DNA from: Saussurea involucrata
Lineage: Eukaryota > Streptophyta > Magnoliopsida > Asterales > Asteraceae
DNA length: 64,000 nucleotides
Assembly: GCA_033807775.1 (NCBI GenBank)
Contig: CM066326.1
Span: 89,380,873 to 89,444,872, forward strand
Direction: 5' to 3'
This document shows, piece by piece, positions 1 through 12,600 of this stretch. A model generated the notes under the pieces. It saw only the letters and a list, made by a program, of their open reading frames with translations. It was not told where the DNA came from and did no database searches. Each line of letters begins with the position of its first letter. The first letter of the stretch is position 1. The position numbers were made by a program, and so were the translations under genes.

Positions 1-195
1 TAGTCTCATTCTGGCCCTATCCCTTCTGTGAACATTCATGTGACCACCAAGAGCTTGTGCAGATTTGTACTCTTTCTTACAAAAGTTGCACATGAAGTTT
101 CTTTGACGCCATGAAAATTCATCATACCCATTGTAATCTTTATTATCAAAGATTAAGTTGTTACTTTCCCATTTGCTTTTAAACTTGTGATCCAT
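1..195 (-). CDS. SUPERMAN-like C2H2 zinc-finger protein, N-terminal part
   Basis: The first 65 codons run from an ATG at 195-193 to the window edge, so the gene is cut and continues to the left. Residues 36-56 form one C2H2 finger: Cys36 and Cys39, then His52 and His56, with spacing C-X2-C-X12-H-X3-H. The helix carries the plant signature SAQALGGH followed by MNVHRRDRAR, and FSW lies just before the finger. This arrangement is typical of the single-finger SUPERMAN / RABBIT EARS family, which are nuclear transcription repressors in flower and organ patterning. The family's C-terminal EAR repression motif would lie outside the window, so the exact member cannot be named. The N-terminus before the finger is short and Asn/Asp-rich. 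The finger and frame are seen directly; the repressor role is inferred from the family. Confidence 0.85.
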   Translation of the reverse strand, partial: MDHKFKSKWESNNLIFDNKDYNGYDEFSWRQRNFMCNFCKKEYKSAQALGGHMNVHRRDRARMRL

Positions 196-1430
196 TTGAC
201 ACTTATGCAGAAGATACTTGTGGAGAGAGAGAGAGAGAGATTGGAAGAATATCACATGTAAAGAAAAGGTATGAGTGCTTAATTTATGGTGAAGGTAGCT
301 AGAGAAACTAGGTTGATGTAGGGTGTAACTAATATGCCCTAAAAAAAGAGAGACTTCTTTTGATACCACATGATCCAACTTTTGTCTTGTCTAGTTTATA
401 TGCTAATTCTTCCAATTCATGAACCACTTACATTCGATTTCTAACGCCCAAGCAACAGACGACCCTAATATTTGGTATGGTTAGCTGGTGATGTTACAAA
501 TTATTGCTCGAAACCGGACTAATGCACCAATAATTAAGGATGTTGGGCTTTTGAGGGGATGGATTGTGAAATCACACATTGGTTGGAAATGTTGTCTTCT
601 AAGAGACTGCATACATCAAAAGCGTTTTATAACGGTGAGTCCAATGTGAATGAAACAGACAATAACTGTCATGGTTGACCGAGAATGTTACAAATGGTAT
701 TAGAGCAATAGACTGCTACGCTTAACAAAGATTGCCATCTAAAAGACTTGATACATCCACTATCCAAATACTTTTAGCTTTATAAGCAAGTTAAATAAAA
801 TATTTTAAAATATTCTATATGTTTGCAATTCAATGTTAATCATTCATGTCTTTTTTGAAAGCAAACAACTTTTAGGTATTTTAGTAAAAATGAATCTTTT
901 ATAACATTAAAGTTACACCATTTAATTTATTCCTCAAGGAAGCTCAGGAACGAAAAGATTTAGAAAATTCGTCAAAGACTTCCAAATATCCTGCTGATTA
1001 TAAGATTCAAGACTTCAAGTGTCTTCTTTCTATTGGGTCAGGAATAAATACAAAAAACATGAAATCAACTGGAGTGATTGTCTTTGTAATCCTGCTTCTA
1101 TTTTGTAATGCTCTCCCTTTGCATCTAGCATCTTGCTAGTTTCGCGTTAATAAATTTCTCCGTTAAAAAATGTTATTTATGAAAAACTCAAGGTGTTATT
1201 TTCTCATTTTTAAAATCTTGATAACACAAGTTAAACAATTATAATTAAGCTTAGTCATCGATAACAGGGTTAAAATAAATTATATGAGAACGGCCAAATC
1301 TCATACGATCTTGCAATGAAATCACACACGGTTACGGAATACGGTTAGCACGTGGGTGCATGGGCAACCACACAATCACATCTGATTTCACACGTGAGTT
1401 TAATATAAAATCCCAAAATCACATCTGAAA
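196..1430. other. Upstream region of the zinc-finger gene, no gene seen
   Basis: AT-rich intergenic sequence. A GA microsatellite at about 221-240 lies just 5' of the zinc-finger start and may belong to its leader or promoter. No coding exon or complete transposon was recognised. Confidence 0.5.
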
Positions 1431-1952
1431 ATTACACTTTTGGTCCCTGTGGTTGGCACTCACTATCAACTACAATCTCTCTTTCAAACTAATTACAGTT
1501 TCGGTCACTGTGGTTGCCACTATGTTACTCTTTTGGTCCATCTCACTAGCTTATATTGGAAAAGTCCAGTGACATTTTGATCCTTTTATCATTCCTTTAA
1601 TTTTGAATAAAGAAATTAAAAATTAAATTATTATTATATTCACAGTCTCGCATACCATTTCTAGATATTATCACTTTTTGGGTTATTACAATATACAGCA
1701 TTGCAGTGAGGGTATGGGTTCATTTTCTGGAGTTTTGACGGGTGGGATTGATTTTGTGTCCGAGTTTCTAATATATTCTTTAATTTTTAAAAGAAAATGA
1801 AATAAAACTAGAAAGACGAAAACACCCTTAAGTTAACATAAGTGGACCAAAAGTGAAATAGGATGGCAACCATAGTGACCAAAACTGTAATTAGTTTAAA
1901 AGAGGGACTAGAGTTGATAGTGGGTGGCAACTACAAGATCCAAAAGTGTAAT
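1431..1952. mobile_element. Non-autonomous DNA transposon with long inverted ends
   Basis: About 110 bp at the left end (starting ATTACACTTTTGGTCC) returns in inverted, roughly 85-90 percent matching form at 1840-1952. The interior is short, AT-rich and non-coding. The end sequence resembles the ends of the Mutator-like element at 60604-61728, so this is probably an older, smaller relative. No clean target duplication remains. Confidence 0.6.
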
Positions 1953-2229
1953 CTACTCATTATTTTAGTTGATCATTGTTCTCGTTTGAATCCAACTCTA
2001 ATACATATATTGTGAAATTTAAATTGATAAAGAAAAAAAAGCTTGTACAGTAACTCAGTAAGACATAACAAAGACCAAGAATCTTACTAGGCAAGTGAAA
2101 TGATAAACTTTTTCGGTACACATCAACGGGTAAAACCGCTTATCAATAATCCATCAGAAATGTTACTCAATAAGATAAAGTGAGAGTGGTAAAATAAATT
2201 TAATTCAAAATTTGATTTTTATGAACTTA

Positions 2230-2598
2230 GGGCATCTCCAATCGTACTCCAAAAAAAAACACCAAAAACACCAATTATGGTGGACCCAACACCAAAAAAA
2301 AATCTCAACTCCAACCATACTAAAAAAACACCAAATTTGTGAACCCCACATTAAAATAACATATTTTATCTACTATTAATTATTTTTATATATATATGTT
2401 GATTATATAATACTTAAAAGTTAAATAAATATTATAAAAAAGTGAATAGTGGTGGGCCCAAAGTTTTTGGAGTGTGAAAACCATACTCCATATTTGGAGT
2501 ACCAATTTCTTGAACTCCAATTTTTTTTTGAGTTTGGCGTACGATTGGATGATGAATCAACACCATATTTGATAATTGGAGTATGATTGGAGATGCTC
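2230..2598. mobile_element. Tourist-type MITE, TTA target duplication
   Basis: The element begins GGGCATCTCCAATC and ends with its inverse, GATTGGAGATGCTC. It is flanked by TTA at 2227-2229 and 2599-2601, as expected for PIF/Harbinger-derived MITEs. The interior is A-rich and non-coding. Confidence 0.75.
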
Positions 2599-2601
2599 TT
2601 A

Positions 2602-3937
2602 GGGGAGGTGAAGGAGAGTGAGTGCAGGCCCTCATGCTTATAGCTGAATGGATTTGTGTTACGGTTGGGGTATAACGATGTTATGACGGGAGCCTCTTAA
2701 AGGTGGTTTAAGAGCTCTTAAACCCAGTTTTAACAGTTCTCAAATGGGTCCTATCTGAACGTCGACAAAAGACATATTGTCTTGAGTCAACTTGTTGATA
2801 GAATGGTTTTTGTTTCCTTTAAAGGTCAACCCTTATCTCATTGATCTCCCTTCGGTCATCAATGTAGGGTTGTTTTAGCTGCAACTGTTGTTAGCAATGA
2901 CTGTCTTGTTATTCTTACATGAAGCATTGACTCCAGCTATATAAAAGCAATAAACCGGTAAGGGGTAAGGGCACAGGCTTCTTAGTGTTGCTTCCTGCAG
3001 TTTCAAGTTAGCTACATATCGTGTTCCTCCCCGAGAAGCACTCTTTTTTTCTTTGTTCTTTTTGGCGCTCCCCTCCCAAAGGGGGGAGCACAAAAGAACG
3101 ATCGTTAAACCAAAAGTTTTATCTTAAAAAGTTGTCAAGGGTAATTTGTAACCAATTTACATACTAAAATGTTAACTTGTAAGTTGTGACCAATCTGACA
3201 AAAATAACTCTTGGAAATTTAACTACAAAAATATCTAATTATTTTTTTCATAATATTAGTATAGATCTATTGGTTGGTTTCTTGGCCCTGTGTAGAAGAG
3301 ACCCTTGTTCGAGTCTTGTCTATATATACTTTAAAAAAAGTTACAAGAGGAATATAAGAAAACACCAATATTTAATCCAAACAAACAATAAATTTGACAA
3401 TTGTGGGACTTGAACCTAAGCCTTTTGTACAAAGGCAACAACATTTCCCATCTTCTGTCATTAAAGTCACATATTAACATCTCAATTTCAAAAACTATAC
3501 GGTAATTTTTCGCCTTAAAGCATAATCATGAAGCGATGACCCATGCCCCCGTATCCTTCTATGTAGGTCCACCCCAAGGTAACATTAGCGGGCAACATTC
3601 TCGGCCATCAAAATGGATTGTTGGTAAACTTTTACCCGATAAGCGCTTACCTCGTAAGAGTCTTGTTATGCCTCTTACCGGGTAAGATTATAGATCCTTG
3701 TCATCCCGAAAGGTAAGCGACACCCAGTAAGCGCTTACCTAGTAAGCATTTGTCGGAAGTCAATGTGTGCCATGGTTGTCATCCGAAGATGCTGCACCAG
3801 TTCGGTATTTCCTTCTCTAGGACGGCAAAGATTTTATACCAAAAGAGAAAATACATTTAGTAACCAAAAGAACCGGTCATAGCAACATAAAAAGTGCATG
3901 AAAATGAAAAAAAAGCTAGTTACCCATTCTCGACTAA
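2602..3937. other. Intergenic; relic of a GGGGCCGTTTACC-family MITE
   Basis: No gene is visible. The stretch 3530-3760 holds the internal repeats of the MITE family described at 27484 (CTTACC.GGTAAG palindromes) but has lost clear ends. Confidence 0.45.
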
Positions 3938-4221
3938 GGGGCTGCTTGGCAGTTGCTGAATGGTTTAGTGCAGAATGATTAAGAGGTCAGAATGGTTAAG
4001 AGGCTTTTGTGATATGGTGTAAAATGAAATATGGTTGTTTGGTATTTGTTTAGAATGAAATCAATGTGCTGAATGGTTAAGGGTGGCCCAAGATGCTAAA
4101 TCATTAAGAGAATTTTGGAACCATTAAGAGGCAGACTTTTATTTTGCCAAACAAGATTCACCTCTGAACGATTCAGAGGTTTCCTCTTAATGGAACTATT
4201 AAGAGGTAAACAAACAGCCCC
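3938..4221. mobile_element. MITE family 1 (GGGGCTG ends), intact copy
   Basis: Starts GGGGCTGCTTGG and ends CAAACAGCCCC, flanked by TAA on both sides (3935-3937 and 4222-4224). The interior is rich in the repeated word ATTAAGAGG and its complement. Further copies lie at 19831-20078, 24757-25020 and about 31710-31948. Confidence 0.75.
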
Positions 4222-4549
4222 TAAGTACTTCTGGATGTGTTTGGTACGCGAACAAGACAGGATTCGATCAGCCAGAATGAGGTAGGCGGGTGAAACTATT
4301 GTGGAAGATTTTAATTCACAGGTTCTTTGTTCCACCTAGGGACAAAACACTGCATTTTCGTTTTACTCAGTCATGTCCTTATCAGACGGCTACTATAGTG
4401 CCAAGGGTTATTTAGGAGAATAATCTTCTAACATGTTTTGTTTAAATGCACGATCTTCTGACAGATTTAAGAATGCCTAAGAATGCCTCTGCTAACTGAA
4501 CAATGCCTCACAAGAATGCCTCAAAATATGTCAAAAGGTCATACATGAA

Positions 4550-4720
4550 AGATCGTGTGAGAAAAAGAGTAAGAAGGGATTTGGACCCTTGATCACTTTT
4601 AATCTCAAAACAACCCATGAATTGCGCTTTAAAAGGGAATTGATCCGGGACATCTCATTAGTGTTGATCTTCAATTAGGATTTATCAAAGGGTCCAAATC
4701 CCTTCTTACCCTTCTCACCA
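4550..4720. repeat. Short inverted-repeat element, relic
   Basis: An AGAAGGGATTTGGACCC word at the left end is inverted at the right end (GGGTCCAAATCCCTTCT). The core TTGATCACTTTTAATC is shared with the elements at 5123 and 36229, so it is a cousin of that family. Confidence 0.5.
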
Positions 4721-5122
4721 TAACTTTCATTGTCATAGAAACCCAACCCAGGGTTGTTATATGCATTAAAAAATCTGTCAAAGGTTATTCACTAAATAAC
4801 CCGTAGTGCTAATAGAAAGTTCCGATAAAACAATAAAGAAAAGAACCAAGAACTCGATAACTTGCCTCATGCGCTTGGTTCATCCCAAGCTGACCTGGCA
4901 TGCTGGAATTTGGTTCTCTAGATTTTATGTTGGAACTTATCGGGTACTTTGGCTAAATGACCTTCCGAGAGGTTTACCCTTCAAACAGGTTTGAGAACGT
5001 CGCTGCTTAACAGAAAAACGCCACTTTCCGTACACAAGAATGCCTAAAAACCTGTCAGAAGGTCATGGATTTAAAAGACACATGTGAGGAGGTCATTTAG
5101 CTAAATAACCCCGTATCTATCT

Positions 5123-5335
5123 GTAGGCGAAGGATCATGTGAGAAGTTGAGGTTAACGTGAGAAGTGGATCTGAACCTTTGATCACTTTTAATCAAATGC
5201 CCTCCCATGAATTGCGGCTTAGAAGGGAATTGATCCGGTGCATCTTATCTCGGTGCATCTCATCCTAATGTGCGTCCATTTCTCATCCAACGGTTGATAA
5301 CCACTTCTCACGTTAACCTCAATTTACCCCTTGTA
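5123..5335. repeat. Short inverted-repeat element, GAGAAGTTGAGG family
   Basis: Begins AGGCGAAGGATCATGTGAG and ends with an inverse copy of GAGAAGTGG / CACTTCTCACG. An inverse-orientation relative lies at about 36229-36440 inside a myosin intron. No coding capacity. Confidence 0.55.
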
Positions 5336-6462
5336 CATAAACCAGATATTAATCCGAAATTCTTTCAACTTACCACATAAGCTTTTGTATTTCCAGTTCT
5401 CGGACGTTATTCATCAATAAATATAAAAGAAGAAAAAAGTTAGATGGATGTAAGTAATTATTAGATGATATCTTCAAGACCAACACAAATTTAAAATCAT
5501 TTACCTGAGTATGATTCTTATACCGATCAGTTTGGAAGTCGTTGAATCATGAATGCAATAGACAAGTGTAATCAGAACATTGAAAAGATGAGGCTGAACA
5601 GGACTAGACGGACAAGAGTGAGGTAGACTGGTGAAAGAATTGTGCAAGGTTTTAGGGTTTTTAACTTGACATGGGTAGTTCAGTAATTTACCATTTTTGT
5701 CCAACTTAAGGGTTGTTTACTTACAGCTTAATGAGCATAATGGTCTGGTCGGCTTATTCGCTCGGCCATACATGTGTGTTTCTTTACAACTTAATCGTTA
5801 AGCCATTAAGCTAAATGACTATATGGAATAAGTCAGGACCCCTCGCTTGTCCCCATTAAGCCACCCCAAACAAATTAATACCAGAAATGCTCAAAAATAA
5901 TCCAACCCTCTCTAATTGCCTTCCACAAACTCATTGGTCTCTTGTGCCTCATATAGACATATTTATCCGGAAAGACAACTTAACCCATACATAACTTAAT
6001 ATAAAATAAAGTAAAGAACCCCTTTAGTAAACGCACCCTTATTGCATTGTAATAATGCAAAAGGTACATAAAATAATACGAAAATGCAAGAAGAAACTGC
6101 AAGAATATTGTAGAAGCAACCTATACAGCCAAGATCATGTGTTTGAAGGATTCATATTACGATTATTGGAGAAGAGTGACAATGACTTTAAACTGAAAGA
6201 TAAGGAAAACAACATTTGCCGTTAAATGCATCATTACAGTTACAGCACAAAAAGATACATAAACAGGCCCAGATGTACAAGTGTAAATAATAAGAATGAG
6301 TAACCTCAGTGCAGAAAGTGAATTCGTGCAAAATTATGTTGAACTATTGGTGAAGAACAATTGTAATGTTCAATTGATAAAAGATAAAAAGAACTCAACC
6401 TGTTCGTGTATGTTGTTTAGGAGAATAACCTTCTGACACACACACACACACACACATATATA
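5336..6462. other. Intergenic, no gene seen
   Basis: AT-rich sequence with no exon-like reading frame. About 5705-5880 resembles the left part of a GGGTTGTTTACTTAC-type MITE; the right end is not clear. A CA microsatellite sits near 6437-6455. Confidence 0.4.
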
Positions 6463-6741
6463 TAGGCGAAGGATCGTGTGAGAAGTTGAGGTTAACGTGA
6501 GAAGCCCTTTATCTGGACGGTATGCACTTGTGCATACAAGTAAATTAAGTTGTTTTTTGGTTTTTATGCACGTGAGCATTATGCACATGTGCATAATGCA
6601 TGAATGCATGTTACAAATTACTTGTATGCACAAGTGCATATTGTCCAGAAGAAGGTCTACCAGGGTGTTCCTCAGTTTTACATATTTTTTGAGATTTTCC
6701 CCTGAACCTGGCCCTATATATATATATATATATATATATTT
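6463..6741. repeat. Chimeric MITE remnant with palindromic core
   Basis: About 42 bp of the GAGAAGTTGAGG family are joined directly to the body of a second family whose core is a run of palindromic words (GCACATGTGCATAATGC and GTATGCACAAGTGCATA). The second family recurs at 32332-33428. A TA microsatellite closes the right side. Confidence 0.55.
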
Positions 6742-7102
6742 AAATGTATGACATTCTGACAGGTTTAAGAACCTATCTGCCTAATAAAATCTACCAGAAG
6801 TTCATTTATTCTCTAAATACCCATTAAAAAATAAGTATATAATCGTACAGATAAGAATGCTTGACCTGCTATGTAAATGAAAGGACATGGAAGCAACATA
6901 AAGGCAAGAATTCATATGGTGGCAAATGCATAAAAATAATCCTGATTCTATAAAAATTGATAAAATCATGAAGTACACAAAAAGGAAATGAAGAAAAGGA
7001 CACTAGAATTCATTCTATTCCAACACTAATGTACAGCTTACTCCAGTGATACATGTCTGAATTGAGTTAGATACTGCTCTGGTTATCTAATTAGTTGATC
7101 AA

Positions 7103-8384
7103 TCAAGAATCTGCTCCTACAAGTGTCCCCCAAAAATAAAGCTTTGAAGCCCCTAGATGTCTGAATGAGTTTGCTTCCGGCTTATTTTCATTCCTCTTGC
7201 TGTTCCGATATATGGGGATTGCAGTGTTCACATTGGTTCCTGAGAACGAAAAAAACCCTCGATTACTTCAGAGACACGCTTCCTTTTTCTTGAAAATCGA
7301 ATTTCTGATGATCTATCTACTTAAAAAGGTCTTAGATGATTAACTCCTTATCTATTAACCTCTCTATCCCAAAAAATGGGTGTCACCTTAGTCAAAATAT
7401 AAATATTGCAATAGTTCACATAAGAATTCTACCTAGAGAGCAAAAATGTATCATGACATTTTGTGTACAATTGCAGATAAGGAGTCCACTTAAATATCTC
7501 CACTAAATACTTAAGGTGAACTACAAAATGCTTATCACTTATTGAAAACTACTTCCCTAAGGTGAACTACAAAATGCTGAAGACAAGGTGACTTGCAAAT
7601 ACCAACATGTAAAGCTAAGCACATATTTATATATAATGCTCAAGGCCACAATCTATATTACAGTTGATTCCATAACACCAAGTGTGTGTGCATTTCTGCT
7701 TCTACTGTAGAAACAATGTTGTGTGCATGTGAATTTAACCATCTATATACATGTTCACATAACTAATAACTGCATATATAATATATGTGGCTAATTGCAA
7801 AAATAGTGCAGTAGAAGAAAGTTCAAATGAGAACCATAGATATCTTGAGAACCTGAGAGCCAACTATTTCATGTATTATTGATGATGAATAACCCTGAAC
7901 AACCATGAATATATTCATCATGAATATCAAGTATTTTCATCATGAATACCCTCAGGATATATATTTGCATGATGTGATCTTATTTGTATCATATATTTCT
8001 TAAGTAGCACTGTAAATACCCTCAGGATATATATTTGTAACTAGCGAAAGTTGCATCAACCAAAAGGAAACATAGATACGGAAGAGTGACAACTGACGAG
8101 CATCTAAGAAGGAAAGGAAACATAGATACAGAAGAGTAACAACTGACGAAATGAGTTGATAAAAAGGTTTGGGTTGAGTTGAGTTGAGTTTGAGTATATG
8201 AGAAACTAGAAATTGGAGTCTTACCAAAGAGAGAGACTGGAGATAAGAGCTGATGAAGGTGAATCAGATGCTGCTGCTTTATGCGGGCCTTCTACTGGTA
8301 CTGGTGTGGGAGGGGCGATATATCTTTCTTCCTTTGGATTGGAGGTAGTAGACTTATAAAGACAACCAAATTTCATGCTAACGA
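7103..8384 (-). CDS. Possible small two-exon reading frame 3' of the myosin
   Basis: I do not recognise this product. A minus-strand frame from an ATG at 8376-8374 runs through a Pro/Ser/Ala-rich segment (APPTPVPVEGPHKAAASDSP) to a good donor at 8225/8224. An acceptor at 7240/7239 joins in phase 2 and gives about 17 more residues before a stop. An acceptor at 8385/8384 would also let the penultimate myosin exon (ending at 9372, phase 1) splice into this frame without a stop, bypassing the last myosin exon. It could therefore be a small gene, an alternative myosin C-terminus, or spliced 3' UTR. Only the frame and splice signals are seen. Confidence 0.25.
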
Positions 8385-9107
8385 CTAAAGAGAATAGATG
8401 AAGAAAAATAAAAAATTGGACACCAAATATAACAGAAACAACAGGGCATACACATTGAAAATGGAAGTCTACCCAACCAGTTAGTAGTAGAAGGCCCTGT
8501 TCTTGGGATTTTACTTAACTTCAATCACACAATGTCAAAAATTTCTCCCAACATAAATCAGAAAAACTTAGCTTTTCTAAGAAGCAAGATTTATTTGAAT
8601 AGTGCGCCGTTTATGGAAACTAACGATTTACAACCCTTGGGCACATGATCCTCCTAAATTAGATAATAACATACTTGTGACTTAAGACTATTTTCTGCCA
8701 TGTTCTGTGTGCCTATGGGCTACCTTTGTGCCTTACCGTGTGCTTTATGTAATTAAGAATAAGCTGTTATACCTCCAAAATCTACAGGCACCACTCTAGG
8801 TATCATGAATTCCTTGAGAACTTAGATAAATCATGTATAAATACAAATGAAGCATGAAGTCAAAAAGGTCAAGCAATCGATCTTGTATAAAACTTTAAAT
8901 GTAAAATTAAATAAATTGCAAGCTATACAATGACAATCAACTAAAACCTAGTAAACCGAATTCTATATGCAAAAGAAGTAATGATCTATATATTTGGGAA
9001 GTCAGAAGAGATACCTATAGGTAAAATGCTAAAATCCACACTCAGTCAAACTAGATCATCTAATAAGAAGGAAAACGAGATATAACAAATTGAAAAGGCA
9101 AGTTCCA

Positions 9108-9643
9108 TCAGAAGAAGTCATCGAAGGCCCCCTCCCGGTCACTTTCCCAGTTTTCAGATCCTGCACAAAGCAACCATCGAGAAAAAAAATATATATATAT
9201 ATATAATACAGTTTCTTTTAAGAAGGAATGATTGGAAGAGATTGAGTATGATTGGGCGAATATGAAAGTTTTCTCATTCCTGGTAGTGACAATTCTAATG
9301 AATTGACACAACTTAATGGGTCAGCCCTAAAAAAAGTAGTTAAAAAGAAACTCGATAGAAACTAGACTGACCTGGTCTATCAGCCACAGAAAGATCGTGA
9401 ACTATCATCTGAAAAGCACCAGGAGTGAGAGGAGAGACTGTCTCTGGAGTAGATGTAGAATTGGGAGCCAATGGAAAAGTGAAATCAGAATCGGTGGATG
9501 ATGATGTAATATCAGAAGAGGTAGATGTAGCAGTGTCGCCAAAAGCATCTCTAACAATGAATCCTGAAGTTACACTCGAACTGGATGAAGCACACAACAT
9601 ACTTTTTAGCTCCGAAAATTGGTCTGACATGCTGTATATCATC
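9108..9643 (-). CDS. Myosin XI: last two exons, no DIL tail
   Basis: Exon 9643-9372 encodes SMSDQFSELKSML and then a long Ser/Thr-rich linker with two blocks, ATSTSSDITSSST and NSTSTPETVSP. Exon 9160-9108 encodes SENWESDREGAFDDFF and a TGA. Phases 2 and 1 close exactly. The linker looks disordered and phosphorylatable, and the acidic-aromatic end resembles a short interaction peptide. No globular tail (DIL) homology is seen here or downstream to 7103. Confidence 0.75.
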
Positions 9644-12600
9644 CTGAGGCACACTAGATACATGTGGCATTAGTTAAATCACATATAATCAATTTTATTT
9701 TTCATTTTCAGGGTATTCAATGTATCTATCTATATAGGGTAACTAATGAAAATTATCTGAATTTCTTTCTGCCGTCTCCTTAACTTTGTTTCAATCACTT
9801 TTTTCCTCTACCTATACATCTCATATCTCCTCCTTGACAACCCAATTATCTATCAAAGAGCCTAGGTACTATTACACTTTTAAAGATGGTGAATATTACA
9901 TATAATGCTATATACTAACATAAAAAAGAAAGAAAAATGTTCCTTCTAGAATCCGAGAAGTCTTTGAATAATTGTATGCGAGCTAAATTTTCAAAAGCTA
10001 AGAATGTGAAATTTTGAGGATTTTCGATGGAGTAGTTCAATAGATGGTCCTCGTCAAACCTAAGAAACAGAAGAATATAGAATCATTATATTCACCTTAA
10101 ATGCATGCAAACTTGGCATTGTATCTGTAAATTTGAGAAGAATATAGAATCATTTATTATAAGTCCTCAAGACTAACCAAATAATATTTTTCTTTTCTGA
10201 TGGATGCTGCAGTAATATTACCTATTCAAAGCTTCCTGAAGTTGAAGTACCCTTCTTTCAGTTTCTTCCAACTTTAGCCGCTTATTTTCACTCGATTCCA
10301 GGGCTTCAGTGTACTTCTTCTCACATTCATCAGCCCTTTGTCTCTCTGATTCTACTAAACCCTGCATGCAAATAAGTTACATATGGTGGATAATTTACAC
10401 AACTGAAAAATGTTGGAGAGATTATGTTTCGATTCTAGAATGATTTTGAGGATTATATTTCTGACTGATTCAGCGATCTAGAATCATTCTTTCATCAAAT
10501 AGAGAGCACATAACTCGTTTCTTTCAGGTATTTTCTAAATTGGTATCCGAATCTCTCTCTCGATAACGTGTTTTTCTAACCATAAACCTAGTCCTCTCTT
10601 CTCTCTGCTGCATGTCTGAAGTCATTCTCAAGTCAATCAAAGACCTACCACTGTCATCCCCATGAAAAAGAACCTCATTCAGCCCAAGTCACCGCTATTT
10701 ATGTAAATGGTGATAACTTCCTATGTTGGTCTCAATCAGCTGAGATGTATATCTGCAAATAGGACAACATAGGGTGTATATCGCCAAGGAAAAAGATAAA
10801 ATTGGATGAGAAAATCAATCTTAACTCGATTCTTCATGTCCTAAATTACCTTCCAGTCTTTTATTTGTTGGTAAACTATCCAAGAATTCTATTAATATCA
10901 GTTTTTTGGTCCACACTGAATTTTAGGACAGAGCTCGGAATTGAAGGTTTTTTACTACTTCGGTGAAGTTATTTACAGTCATGACACAGCTCGGAGCTCT
11001 TGCAGTACAAGACAAGATAATAGCATGGCGTTTTAAGTCCCAAAAATCCTAGTTTCTTTATCTAAAACATTTGTTAACGATATTTATTATTTTATTTGAT
11101 GGGTTGGATTGCTCATCTTTTCTATGTGAAAGCTACATTGGTAGTTTGTAGTTCCTCTGATACTCGTTTAAGCCAACTCGCGTAACAAAATTCAATGGCC
11201 ATAGCACGGAGCTCTACCTCAGCACTGCTTCAATACACTACACTCTGCTTCTTATCTAGCCACGTCACAAGATTTCCCCATACAAATGCGCAATATCCAC
11301 TAACGGATTCTCTATTAATGACTAAATCTGCATTGGTAAATACTTGAGTAGTCTTTTGAGCATTCTTCCCAAAGAATAGTCCTCTTGCTTGCTTATAACG
11401 TGATAGGCTGCTTCTAAATGAACCCTTTTAGGAGAGTGCATGAATTGGCTTATTAGACTACAACAAAAGCAATATCCAGTCTTGCGTAACACAAGCAGAT
11501 TAATTTTTCAACCACCTTTAATAGAATTCTTGAGGACCTGAAGTCTTCCCATTTAGTACCTATGATATGAAGGTCTATTAGAAAACTCTAACAAGGATGT
11601 TAGGACTCAATTGCACATAATCCAGTTCAACATCATAGACCAAAACATATAGAAGTCGATAAGCATTTTTATCAAAGAGAAGCTAGTGATGATGGGATAA
11701 TAAACAAATAACAGATGTATTAACCAAGGGACTACATAGAAATATTTCAAGGTCCCCAGAGTGTCTCCTAATTTTTTTAATCCTGCAGTTCTTCTCATTG
11801 ATTCCGGTATGTAGTTTAGTATTTTACATTTCTGCATGTCCAGATCTTGATAAATTTGAACATTAATCAAATACAGGTAAAACTGGTGCTTTAAACTTAA
11901 ACACCACTAAAATCCCCTTTTCCACAACTCAGGTAGATGTCACATAACAAAGAAGCACCAGTAGCTATAACACTAAGATATATATATATATATATATATA
12001 TTTGAAAGGCAATAATTAAAAAAAATCCAGGGTGGGGAGAGAGGAGAGTTTATATGAGACCAACACTACCTTCAAGTTGTCCACTTCTGCGGTTAAACTT
12101 TCAATCTTTTCAGTATTCTCCACTGAAACAGTGGTTTTTTCCACAATAGACAATGCTCCATTAGATGCTTCCATTGCAGACTCATGTACTTTGTCAACCA
12201 TTGTTCCTTCCAATTCCATCTGCAAGATAAAGGTAATTTTATGTTTTTCATCACGTCTTTCATGTGTAATAAAAACATAAAATTTACAATTCACACTAGT
12301 GGTAACAGTCTAAAAGGTAATATGTGTTCAGGAATTGGATGCTTAACTCAGCCTCAAATAATTTATGAGATAAACAAATCTACTGACAAGTGAAAGTGAT
12401 ATCATGAGGAAGATATGAATCATATCAGCTTGGTTGAAGATTAATTATCATTTCTCAGTTCTAGTTACTTCAGCCCTATTTTCCTAAGAAACAACTCTTT
12501 CTCTCTTCAAATTACATTCCAACCCCTACTAAATTTAGCATGACAATTGGGAGATTCTTATGAGCAATGTATTTCTTTTGCAACTACCTTATTGGGAAGC

